Assembly: GCA_041686955.1 (NCBI GenBank)
Contig: JAWLCV010000005.1
Span: forward strand, 22,366 to 86,365
DNA length: 64,000 nt
From: UBA7803 sp041686955
Lineage (GTDB): Bacteria > Pseudomonadota > Gammaproteobacteria > Pseudomonadales > Azotimanducaceae
Reading direction: 5' to 3'
Positions 24,463-31,780 of this stretch are shown piece after piece. The notes beneath the pieces are model-generated. The model had not been told where the DNA came from. It saw only the letters and a list, made by a program, of their open reading frames with translations, and did not search any database. A program made the translations under genes and the position numbers. Within the stretch, counting starts at the first letter, position 1. Every line of letters begins with the position of its first letter.

Positions 24463-24891
24463 TTGAGCAGTGAAAGGCCGGTCCTGAAACTGAAACGACC
24501 GGTAAAACGTAAGCCCGTCGCCGAGAAGGCGATGGAGGCGCGCAAGCCCCGGCTGGCTCGAGTTCGCGCCATGCGGCCTCCGAAGGATCCAGCCGAAGTC
24601 CTGCTGGCGGACCTGCAGGCCCGGTCGCCGGAGGTGTGGAATCCCGCTCGTCCGGTGCCGCTCGCCATCGGCATCCGCCAGCAGCTCTACCCCATCGGCG
24701 AGGCCCGGAGAATCAGCCGCCGCGCGGTTCGCCGCTTCCTGGCCCAGTGGACGTCCGCTCCGGCTTACCACAGCGCGCTGTGCCAGCCGGGTTCGCGCCG
24801 CTTCAATCTCGATGGTTCGCCCGCAGGCGAGGTGAGCGAGGAACATCGCCAGCAGGCGGAGCGGCGCATCGAGCGCAGCCGGCGGGCATGA
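24463..24891 (+). CDS. ProQ/FinO-domain RNA chaperone
   Basis: 142 residues: a basic N-terminal extension (PVLKLKRPVKRKPVAEKAME) and a compact FinO/ProQ domain (about residues 45-140) with the signature VPLAIGIRQQLYP, ISRRAVRRFLAQWTSAPAY and GSPAGEVSEEHRQQA. Such proteins bind structured small RNAs and mRNA 3' ends and modulate their stability. Start TTG 24463 is chosen because AAGGAG lies 7 bases upstream; GTG 24415 lacks a ribosome site. Shorter than E. coli ProQ, with no C-terminal Tudor domain, closer to minimal proteobacterial forms. Confidence 0.88.
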   Translation: MSSERPVLKLKRPVKRKPVAEKAMEARKPRLARVRAMRPPKDPAEVLLADLQARSPEVWNPARPVPLAIGIRQQLYPIGEARRISRRAVRRFLAQWTSAPAYHSALCQPGSRRFNLDGSPAGEVSEEHRQQAERRIERSRRA

Positions 24892-24913
24892 TCGTCCGCC
24901 GGCCACCACCGGG

Positions 24914-26971
24914 TCAGCGCCTCACGATCTCCCCGATTCGCGTCACCTGGCACCCGTTGTAGCCCGCGGCGGTCGCGGGCTCCGAGCACGCCGCCGGGGA
25001 TGCCGCGAAGTGGTCGTCCATGAAGCGCCGCGACGACTCGGACAGCATCCAGCCCAAAGGTACCTCCGCAACGTCACCGTTCAGCTCGTTGAACAGGCGG
25101 AACTCCACCACGCGAAGGCCGGGATCTTCCTTGGCCGCGGCCCGTGCCGTCTCCCCCCGAGCCTCGCGGGTCGCCAGCAGCGCCCGGACCGGCGAGGCCA
25201 CCTCCGGCAGCCACGTAGTCCGCGCCGCCGCCCACACCGAGCGATCCCGGTCCAGAGCGTCGGGCGCGTTGTCGATGTGGATCAGCACGGGGCGAATGGC
25301 ACGCCCGGATTCAGCAGCGGCGACCTCCAGGGCACGCAGCACGTCACGCGCGGTGGTGATTCCGTGGTTCTCGAAATAGCCGCCGTCCACCAGACGCAGG
25401 CTGCCGTTGCCGCGGGAGCCCGCGCGCACCGTTCCCGGCGGGCTCACGTAGGTGAAGCGGGCGCTGAGTAGCGCCGCGGTGCTGGCTGCCACGCCGGCGT
25501 CGCCGAGCAGCTCCCGTGCCGCCACCGCCCCCGGGAAGGCCCGCGCGAAGACTTCCGGGCCGCCTCCGTAGGGGCTCACCACGACGCGCTGACCGGTCTC
25601 CACCAGCGTCGCATTCAGCAGCAGCACGGGCGGCGTCCGTTCGCCGCGCCAGAGCCCGTCGAAGGGCTGCGCCAGGGTGTCCGAGCCGGGGGCGGCGAGA
25701 CGCCATGCACGCTCCCAGGAGCGCTCCAGCGTCAGTGCCCGGTCGTCGAACACGGCCAGCGGCAGGAACCGCTGCAGCAGATCCGGAAACAGCATGGTGG
25801 CTACCGTGGGCGCGAGAAAATCCTCGGCCAGCGCCTGCCGCACCCGCGTCCCCGAGGGCCCGTCGCCTTGAACCTCGTCCGCCGCGTACACCACGGCGCC
25901 CAGGCTCCCGCCCGAGACGCCGCTGATGGCGTAGAGATGGTCGGTGAAGCGGTGGCCGTACTCGGCGCGGAGCGTGTCCAGCACCACCGCGGTCCAGTAT
26001 GCGGCGCGGATACCGCCCCCCGCCGCCGAGACCACGAACACCGGGCGCGCGCAGCCGTCGCTCGCGACCTCGCAGGGATCGCCGGCAGCGAGCCAGCTTT
26101 TCATGTGAGTCATCGGATCGGCGAGCGGCGGAGCCTCACCCGCGCTGCCGAGGCGGCGCACCTCGTGATTGTCGTTGATGGTGCCGAACACCACCGCGGC
26201 GACCAGGAGCGCGCTGATCATCGGGAACCCGTACGTGTTCGACCAGTACGCCATGGCATTGCCGGAGAAGAGGATGGCCGTCAGCCCGAGCAGCACCACG
26301 TTGGGCGCGCCGAGGGCCGCGGCCAGCGGCTGCTCGAACAGGGTGAACAGGGGCAGCAGCACGACGTTGAGAACCAGTCCGGCAACCAGCAGCCAGCGGC
26401 ACAGCGGCGGCAGCTCACCGAGCCTCGCGGGACGCAGGCCCGCCATTCGAAACGGTCCCAGAACCTCCATTCTGAGCCAGCGAAACACGTACCAGGCGAC
26501 CACCGCGATGCTGACCAGAGCCACTGCAGGCCGCGGCAGTCCCGCCGCCCAGAGCCCCAGGGCGATGAGCACCGGCACGGAAAAACCCAGGCATCGGGGA
26601 ATGAGCACGCGGAGCCGCTCCGCCTGCGCCCCCGAACGGGCGCGCGCCGGATAGGGCGCGCCGGCGCCGAAGTCGAACAGCAGCATGGTGCGGGAGGTGA
26701 ACCAGGCCGACGCCGCGAGCACCATCACCAGAAGGTTGAAGCCGACGATCTGACCGACGCGCTGGTCGTCCACGGTAGCCCGGAAGGCTTCCTGCGCCTG
26801 GCTGTTGAAAGCGATGGCCAGGCTCGCCGCCGCCACCAGGCAGTTGAAGCGCACGTGATGCAGCAGAACGCTAACGGCTCTCACCTGCTGCCAGCCTCGG
26901 CCCAGACTCCACGAGAGCTGCCTGAGCCTGCGCCAGGGCCCGGCGCCGGCCAATGCCGATTCCGAGGACAT
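24914..26971 (-). CDS. membrane-anchored patatin-like phospholipase
   Basis: 685 residues. The N-terminal 270 residues hold about six membrane helices; a patatin domain follows with oxyanion loop AAGGGIRAAYW, nucleophile Ser in the elbow GVSGGSLG and dyad Asp in LVDGGYFENHG. It would cleave acyl chains from lipids at the inner membrane. A fused multi-helix domain is unusual compared with soluble bacterial patatins. ATG 26971 is chosen; TTG 26989 is in frame but overlaps the GGGAGGGACGGAG ribosome region. Stands alone, convergent with the ProQ-domain gene. Confidence 0.88.
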   Translation of the reverse strand: MSSESALAGAGPWRRLRQLSWSLGRGWQQVRAVSVLLHHVRFNCLVAAASLAIAFNSQAQEAFRATVDDQRVGQIVGFNLLVMVLAASAWFTSRTMLLFDFGAGAPYPARARSGAQAERLRVLIPRCLGFSVPVLIALGLWAAGLPRPAVALVSIAVVAWYVFRWLRMEVLGPFRMAGLRPARLGELPPLCRWLLVAGLVLNVVLLPLFTLFEQPLAAALGAPNVVLLGLTAILFSGNAMAYWSNTYGFPMISALLVAAVVFGTINDNHEVRRLGSAGEAPPLADPMTHMKSWLAAGDPCEVASDGCARPVFVVSAAGGGIRAAYWTAVVLDTLRAEYGHRFTDHLYAISGVSGGSLGAVVYAADEVQGDGPSGTRVRQALAEDFLAPTVATMLFPDLLQRFLPLAVFDDRALTLERSWERAWRLAAPGSDTLAQPFDGLWRGERTPPVLLLNATLVETGQRVVVSPYGGGPEVFARAFPGAVAARELLGDAGVAASTAALLSARFTYVSPPGTVRAGSRGNGSLRLVDGGYFENHGITTARDVLRALEVAAAESGRAIRPVLIHIDNAPDALDRDRSVWAAARTTWLPEVASPVRALLATREARGETARAAAKEDPGLRVVEFRLFNELNGDVAEVPLGWMLSESSRRFMDDHFAASPAACSEPATAAGYNGCQVTRIGEIVRR

Positions 26972-27037
26972 GCTCCGTCCCTCCCCCAACGAGGTTCCTC
27001 ACCTTACACCAGTTGCCGCCGGGAAGAGCAAGTACGG

Positions 27038-27544
27038 TTAAGTACGACGGATCTCGAGGTCCGGCATGAAGGGGATGTCGGTGATTCCCGGGTCGACGCC
27101 GAGCTGTTTCATCAGCGTGGTCACCTGGCCCCGGTGATGGGTCTGGTGGTTGAACAGGTGGCTGACCAGCACCCACGTGGGCCGGGTGCGCGTCGCGCCG
27201 TCGACGGAGCTCGTGTAGGTGAAGTCAGTTGCGAGGTAGCCGGGATCCAGGGCCGCGGCCCATTCGAGAACGTGCCGATCGGTCCGACGCCGCTCGCGCC
27301 AGAGCTCGTCGAAGTCTTCGCAGAGATCCTCGCCGAGCCGCGCGTCGAAGACCGTGCCTTCGAACCTCGCCAGCCAGGCCCGGTCACCGAACAGCAGATG
27401 GTTGAGCGTGCCGTGGATCGAGCTGAAGAACGCGCCCATGTCCCGGCGCCGGTCGCGGTCCGGCAGCCTCGCGCAGGCGGCGAACAGCTTTTCGTTCATC
27501 CACTGGTTGTATGTCGCCATCAGGCGGTAATGGTCGAGATTCAT
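27038..27544 (-). CDS. DinB-family metal-binding protein
   Basis: 168 residues, four-helix DinB/YfiT fold. Metal-ligand histidines are visible in IHGTLNHLLFGD and in VSHLFNHQTHHRGQVTTLMKQ, matching the three-His site of the family. The first residues MNLDHYRLMATYNQWMNEKL are typical. Relatives include thiol transferases (bacillithiol or mycothiol) and stress proteins; the role here is unknown. It follows a small lipoprotein gene by 16 bases and is probably co-transcribed with it. Confidence 0.9.
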   Translation of the reverse strand: MNLDHYRLMATYNQWMNEKLFAACARLPDRDRRRDMGAFFSSIHGTLNHLLFGDRAWLARFEGTVFDARLGEDLCEDFDELWRERRRTDRHVLEWAAALDPGYLATDFTYTSSVDGATRTRPTWVLVSHLFNHQTHHRGQVTTLMKQLGVDPGITDIPFMPDLEIRRT

Positions 27545-27560
27545 GATCCGTCCTGATTGC

Positions 27561-27791
27561 TCAAGGCAGCCGATGTTGCGCCTGCGCCTCGGCCCAGCGC
27601 GCGCACTGCTGATGCAGACGGCCGCCGAAGATGTCCACGGCGTCCATGGCGGGTCCGCCGGCGCGTGCCACGCAGGCTCGGCGCAGATCGGCGCTCAGCT
27701 CCCGCACGAGGGTCTGCTCAGGCCGCTGGTGCTGGCACCCCGTAGCAAGCAGCGTAACAAAACAACAGATCGGCAAGGATTTCCATTGCAT
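27561..27791 (-). CDS. small predicted lipoprotein
   Basis: 76 residues with a canonical lipoprotein signal: MQWKSLP, hydrophobic core, lipobox LATGC (Cys 19). The mature part has two cysteines (in RRACVARAG and QQCARWA) that may pair. No family recognised. Start ATG 27791 is preceded by GGAGA; the frame extends far upstream without a signal peptide. It lies 16 bases upstream of the DinB-family gene and is divergent from the MocR-type regulator. Confidence 0.68.
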   Translation of the reverse strand: MQWKSLPICCFVTLLATGCQHQRPEQTLVRELSADLRRACVARAGGPAMDAVDIFGGRLHQQCARWAEAQAQHRLP

Positions 27792-27842
27792 TCGGCCCGT
27801 CTCCACCGCGATCATCGAAGGTGACAGCGAGCCTAAGGAACC

Positions 27843-27941
27843 GGTACCACTGCTGGTAGAACCACCGACCCGTACCGTCCTGCGATACAGAGGCGGCGGT
27901 TCCCGCGCCTGTTCCGGCCTCGCGACCAGCATCTGTACCGG
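27843..27941. promoter_or_regulatory. repeated GTACC motifs upstream of the MocR-type gene
   Basis: GGTACC (27843-27848), GTACCGT (27872-27878) and GTACCGG (27935-27941) lie in the 161-base divergent spacer before the regulator at 27953. MocR-type regulators bind repeated half sites in such positions, so these are candidate operators. The spacing is irregular and the motif short. Confidence 0.33.
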
Positions 27942-27952
27942 TGTGCACGTCC

Positions 27953-29359
27953 ATGTTGTACGAACAGGTCGCATCGACCCTGCGCCAGCGCATCCGCGAC
28001 GGGATCTACCCCGCCGGCGCCCGGCTGCCTGGCCTGCGGGAAGTCGCGCGGCAGTTCTCCGTGAGCCTTTCCACCGCGGTGGCCGCGGTTCGGTCCCTCG
28101 AAGACGAGGGCTGGGTGGAAGGCCGGGAGCGCGCGGGCTTCTTCGTGCAGGACATCCGCGGTAACGGCACTTCAAACGCGAGCGCCCCCGACCCGGTACC
28201 TGCCGTCGTCACCGGGCAGTCCGTCACCCTGAGCCTGCTCGGCGCGAGCAGCTCGGCACGGTTCGGCCAGCTCGGAGTGGCCGTGCCACATACCTCGTTC
28301 CTGCCGATTCAACCGCTGCAGCGGGCGTTCCGGCAGGCGGCGCGCTGGCGCAGTGGCCGCGCCGTCGAGTACGCCTTTCCGCCGGGCATACCGGAGCTGC
28401 GTCAGCAGGTATCCCGCCGCCTCACCCAAGCGGGCTGCTCGGCCGCGCCGGAGCGGGTGATCATCACCTCCGGTGCTCAGGAGGCGCTGAACCTGGGCCT
28501 GCGGGTGCTCACCGCCCCGGGCGACGTGGTCGCCGTGGAATCACCGACCTACTACGGGCTCCTGCAGTGCATGGAGGCCCTCGAGCTCAAGGTGATCGAG
28601 GTGCCCACCCATCCCGAACGCGGCATCAGCGTGGCCGCCCTGCGGCTGGCCCTGGAACAGTGGCCGGTGAAGGCCTGCGTGCTGGTGCCGAACCACGGCA
28701 ACCCGGTGGGGTACGCCATGTCCGACGGCAGCAAGCAGGCGCTGGCGGCTCTGCTGGAGGAGCGGGACGTGGTCCTGATCGAAGACGACGTCTATGGCGA
28801 TCTCGGCTACCGGGAAGGCCGGCCGCGAACCGTGCAGAGCTTCATGAGCAGCGGCCGCTGGTTCCTGGCGGGCTCGGCGAGTAAGACCATCTCCGCCGGG
28901 CTGCGCCTCGGCTGGCTGGTTGCGCCGGCGCCGTTGCAGGAACGCATCGAGCACCTCCAGTACACCTACATCGCCGGCGCCTCCACCGTGCCCCAGTACG
29001 CGCTGGCGGATTACCTGCTTCGCGGCGGACTCAACCGCCACCTGCGGCGGGTCCGGGGCGAGTACGCCGCGCTCACCGAACGAATGGCCGAGTTCGTGAT
29101 GCAGTCCTTTCCAGCCGATACCTCAGTGAACCGCCCCGCCGGCGGCTACCTGCTCTGGGTCACGGGCCCGGAGACGCTGGACGCTCTGGAGCTGTATCGC
29201 CGGGCCCTCGAGCACGGCGTGGCCATCGCGCCGGGCAGCCTCTTCTCAGCCACGGGCCGGTACCGCAACTGCTTCCGCCTGAACGCCTCCACCGTGTGGG
29301 ACGCCGAGCTGGAAGCAGCGCTGTCCGTTCTCGCGGACATCGCACACACCCTGACATGA
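27953..29359 (+). CDS. MocR-type regulator (GntR HTH plus aminotransferase domain)
   Basis: 468 residues. N-terminal GntR winged helix (about 1-75: YEQVASTLRQRIRDGIYPAG, LPGLREVARQFSVSLSTA), a linker, then a class-I aminotransferase fold (about 120-465) with the PLP-binding Lys in SASKTISAGLRLGW and PLP contacts in ESPTYYGLL and IEDDVYGDL. MocR-type proteins sense PLP or an amino-acid adduct and control neighbouring transport or metabolism genes. Its stop codon overlaps the start of an APC-family permease gene, the likely target. ATG 27953 chosen over GTG 27941. Confidence 0.93.
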   Translation: MLYEQVASTLRQRIRDGIYPAGARLPGLREVARQFSVSLSTAVAAVRSLEDEGWVEGRERAGFFVQDIRGNGTSNASAPDPVPAVVTGQSVTLSLLGASSSARFGQLGVAVPHTSFLPIQPLQRAFRQAARWRSGRAVEYAFPPGIPELRQQVSRRLTQAGCSAAPERVIITSGAQEALNLGLRVLTAPGDVVAVESPTYYGLLQCMEALELKVIEVPTHPERGISVAALRLALEQWPVKACVLVPNHGNPVGYAMSDGSKQALAALLEERDVVLIEDDVYGDLGYREGRPRTVQSFMSSGRWFLAGSASKTISAGLRLGWLVAPAPLQERIEHLQYTYIAGASTVPQYALADYLLRGGLNRHLRRVRGEYAALTERMAEFVMQSFPADTSVNRPAGGYLLWVTGPETLDALELYRRALEHGVAIAPGSLFSATGRYRNCFRLNASTVWDAELEAALSVLADIAHTLT

Positions 29360-30672
29360 GCTCGAGCCCGGAGCGCGGAGATCACGGCCGCCTCGCCCGC
29401 GAACTGGGGGTGCCGGGTGCCACCATGCTGGGACTCGGCTCCATCCTCGGCACCGGCGTGTTCGTCAGCATCGGCGTCGCCGCCGGGGTGGCCGGCCCCG
29501 CGGTGCTCGCCGCCATCGTCCTGGCCGCCGGGCTCGCGGTGTGCAATGCCCTGTCGAGCGCCCAGCTCGCGGCCACGTACCCGGTCAGCGGCGGCACCTA
29601 CGAGTACGGCTACCGCCTGTTGCGTCCCGAGCTCGGATTCGTGGCGGGCTGGGTCTTCCTCTGCGCCAAGTCGGCGTCGGCCGCCACCGCCGCACTGGGC
29701 GCAGTGGGTTATCTCGCGCACCTGCTCGGCATTCAGCCGGGAGGCGCCCTGGGCACGGCAGCCGCGGCGCTCGCCGTGGCCGTCACGGTTCTGGTGCTCG
29801 GCGGCCTGCGGCGCTCGAGCGCCGTCAACATCGGCATCGTTTCCGTCACCGTCCTCGCCCTCGCTGCCTTCGCCGGCGCTGGCCTGGTGCGGTTGGCCTC
29901 CGGAGCAGCCCGGCCGTTCACCCCCGTGCTGCCGGATGCGAACGGCGGTGCAGGGCCGCTGCTCTACGCCACCGCGCTGATGTTCGTGGCGTACACCGGA
30001 TACGCCCGCATCGCCACGCTGGGAGAGGAAGTCCGGGAACCGGCACGCACCATCCCGCGCGCCATCGTCGTGACCCTGGCGGTCAGCGCCGCCCTCTACC
30101 TGCTGGTGGCCGTAGCGGCATTGGGCGCCGTGCCCCCCGACGTTCTGGCAGGCGCCGCGGAAACCTCGGCGGTGCCCCTCGAGGCGGCGGCTCGCGCCAT
30201 GGACGTGCCGGTGTTGGGGACTCTGGTGGCCCTGGGCGCCGTAACCGCAATGCTCGGTGTACTGCTGAACCTCTTGCTCGGGCTTTCCCGGGTGGCGCTG
30301 GCCATGGGCCGGCGCCGCGACCTGCCTCCGGCGTTCGCCCGCCTCACCCGGAGCGGCACCCCCCGGCTTGCGGTAGGTGCGGCGGGCGCGGTGGTGGCCG
30401 CCATCGCCTCCCTCGGCGAGATCGAGATCACCTGGGCGTTCAGTGCGTTCACCGTGCTCCTCTACTATGCCATCACGAACCTGGCCGCCCTGCGGCTGCC
30501 TGAGGGCGCGCGCCTGTACCCGCCAGCCGTCGCCTGGACCGGGCTCGTCGGCTGTCTCGGTCTCACCGCGTTTCTGCCCGGCCGCGTGTGGATCCTCGGA
30601 GCGGTTCTCGTCGGCGCCGGGCTGGTGTGGCACGTGATCACCCGGATATTGTGGCCGGAGCACCGGACGTAA
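29356..30672 (+). CDS. APC-family amino acid/amine permease
   Basis: 438 residues, about 12 membrane helices. The first helix carries the APC-superfamily glycine motif (MLGLGSILGTGVFVSIGVAA) and helix 6 region has YTGYARIATLGEEVREPART, typical of the family. ATGA overlap with the MocR-type regulator shows co-transcription and suggests that the regulator senses the transported amino acid or amine. Substrate not deducible. Confidence 0.9.
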   Translation: MSSSPERGDHGRLARELGVPGATMLGLGSILGTGVFVSIGVAAGVAGPAVLAAIVLAAGLAVCNALSSAQLAATYPVSGGTYEYGYRLLRPELGFVAGWVFLCAKSASAATAALGAVGYLAHLLGIQPGGALGTAAAALAVAVTVLVLGGLRRSSAVNIGIVSVTVLALAAFAGAGLVRLASGAARPFTPVLPDANGGAGPLLYATALMFVAYTGYARIATLGEEVREPARTIPRAIVVTLAVSAALYLLVAVAALGAVPPDVLAGAAETSAVPLEAAARAMDVPVLGTLVALGAVTAMLGVLLNLLLGLSRVALAMGRRRDLPPAFARLTRSGTPRLAVGAAGAVVAAIASLGEIEITWAFSAFTVLLYYAITNLAALRLPEGARLYPPAVAWTGLVGCLGLTAFLPGRVWILGAVLVGAGLVWHVITRILWPEHRT

Positions 30673-30706
30673 CCGGCAGACCGCCAGCAGAGGCATCGGA
30701 GCACTC

Positions 30707-31780
30707 GTGAACCCAGCAATCGGAAAGCGGCTCATACAGGTCGCGGTCGTCGTCCTGATCGGAGTCGCCTCGTACCTGGCATGGCGCGCCCTGCAACCGG
30801 AGGAACTGCCCGCAGGGTTCGCCGGCAGCAACGGCCGCATCGAAGCCGTCGAGATCGACGTCGCGACCAAGATCGCCGGCCGGGTGGAGGAGATCCTGGT
30901 CAACGAAGGCGACATGGTGAGCGCGGGACAGCCGCTGGCCGTCATGGACACGGCCGTTCTGGAGGCCCAGATGCGGGAGGCGGAGGCACAACTGCAGCGC
31001 GCCCGCATCGGCATCGAGACCGCGCGCAACCAGGTGGCCCAACGGCGGGCGGAGGTGGACGCCGCGAGAGCCGTGGTGCTGCAGCGGGAGGCGGAGATGG
31101 ACGTCGCAGAGCGGAGCCTGGCCCGGGTCGAGGAACTGGCCGCCACCGGCACCGCGACCCAGGAGGCGCTGGACGAGGCGCGGGCCCGCCTGCAGGGCGC
31201 CCGGGCCGCCATCAGCGCGGCGCAAGCCCAGGTCGCCGCCGCCCGGGCGGCGCGCAACCTCGCCGAGTCCCAGGTCGTGGCCGCGGAATCCCAGGTGGAC
31301 GCGGTCCGTGCCACCATTCAGCGCATTCAGGCGGACATCGACGACGCGACCCTGCGATCGCCCCGGGACGGCCGCGTCCAGTACCTGGTGGCGTATCCGG
31401 GGGAAGTGCTCGCCCCCGGCGGACCGGTGCTCAACCTGGTGGATCTCACCGACGTCTACATGACGTTCTTTCTGCCGACGGAAGCCGCGGGCCGGCTGGC
31501 CACGGGCGCCGAAGCCCGCATCGTTCTCGACGCCGCGCCCCAGTTCGTGTTTCCGGCGCGGATCTCGCTGGTGGCGGACGTGGCCCAGTTCACGCCGAGA
31601 ACGGTGGAGACCGCCGAGGAGCGGCAGAAACTCATGTTCCGCGTGCGGGCCCGGATCGCGCCGGAGCTGCTGCGTCAGCACCTGGAGCGGGTGAAAACGG
31701 GCCTGCCGGGGATGGCGTACGTGCGCATCGATCCCGGCCAGCCCTGGCCCGACGATCTGCAGATCCGGCTGCCACAGTGA
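30707..31780 (+). CDS. HlyD-family adaptor (YhiI-like)
   Basis: 357 residues with one N-terminal anchor (about residues 9-24, VAVVVLIGVASYLAW). Lipoyl half motifs flank a very long Gln/Ala/Glu/Arg helical hairpin (about 80-205). Start GTG 30707 with GGAG 7 bases upstream. Overlap by 4 bases with the large ATPase gene and the order adaptor-RbbA-permease correspond to E. coli yhiI-rbbA-yhhJ. It probably links the ABC component to an outer-membrane channel. Confidence 0.9.
   Translation: MNPAIGKRLIQVAVVVLIGVASYLAWRALQPEELPAGFAGSNGRIEAVEIDVATKIAGRVEEILVNEGDMVSAGQPLAVMDTAVLEAQMREAEAQLQRARIGIETARNQVAQRRAEVDAARAVVLQREAEMDVAERSLARVEELAATGTATQEALDEARARLQGARAAISAAQAQVAAARAARNLAESQVVAAESQVDAVRATIQRIQADIDDATLRSPRDGRVQYLVAYPGEVLAPGGPVLNLVDLTDVYMTFFLPTEAAGRLATGAEARIVLDAAPQFVFPARISLVADVAQFTPRTVETAEERQKLMFRVRARIAPELLRQHLERVKTGLPGMAYVRIDPGQPWPDDLQIRLPQ

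Noticed and set aside
25868..27556. 562-residue plus-strand open frame
   Set aside because: Antisense to the patatin and DinB genes, low complexity, no motif or ribosome site.
27718..27993. 91-residue minus-strand ORF
   Set aside because: It overlaps the better-supported lipoprotein gene in another frame and has no signal peptide or family.
29146..31317. 723-residue minus-strand open frame
   Set aside because: It is antisense to the APC permease and adaptor genes; its translation is a low-complexity Arg/Gly/His/Gln shadow with no domain.
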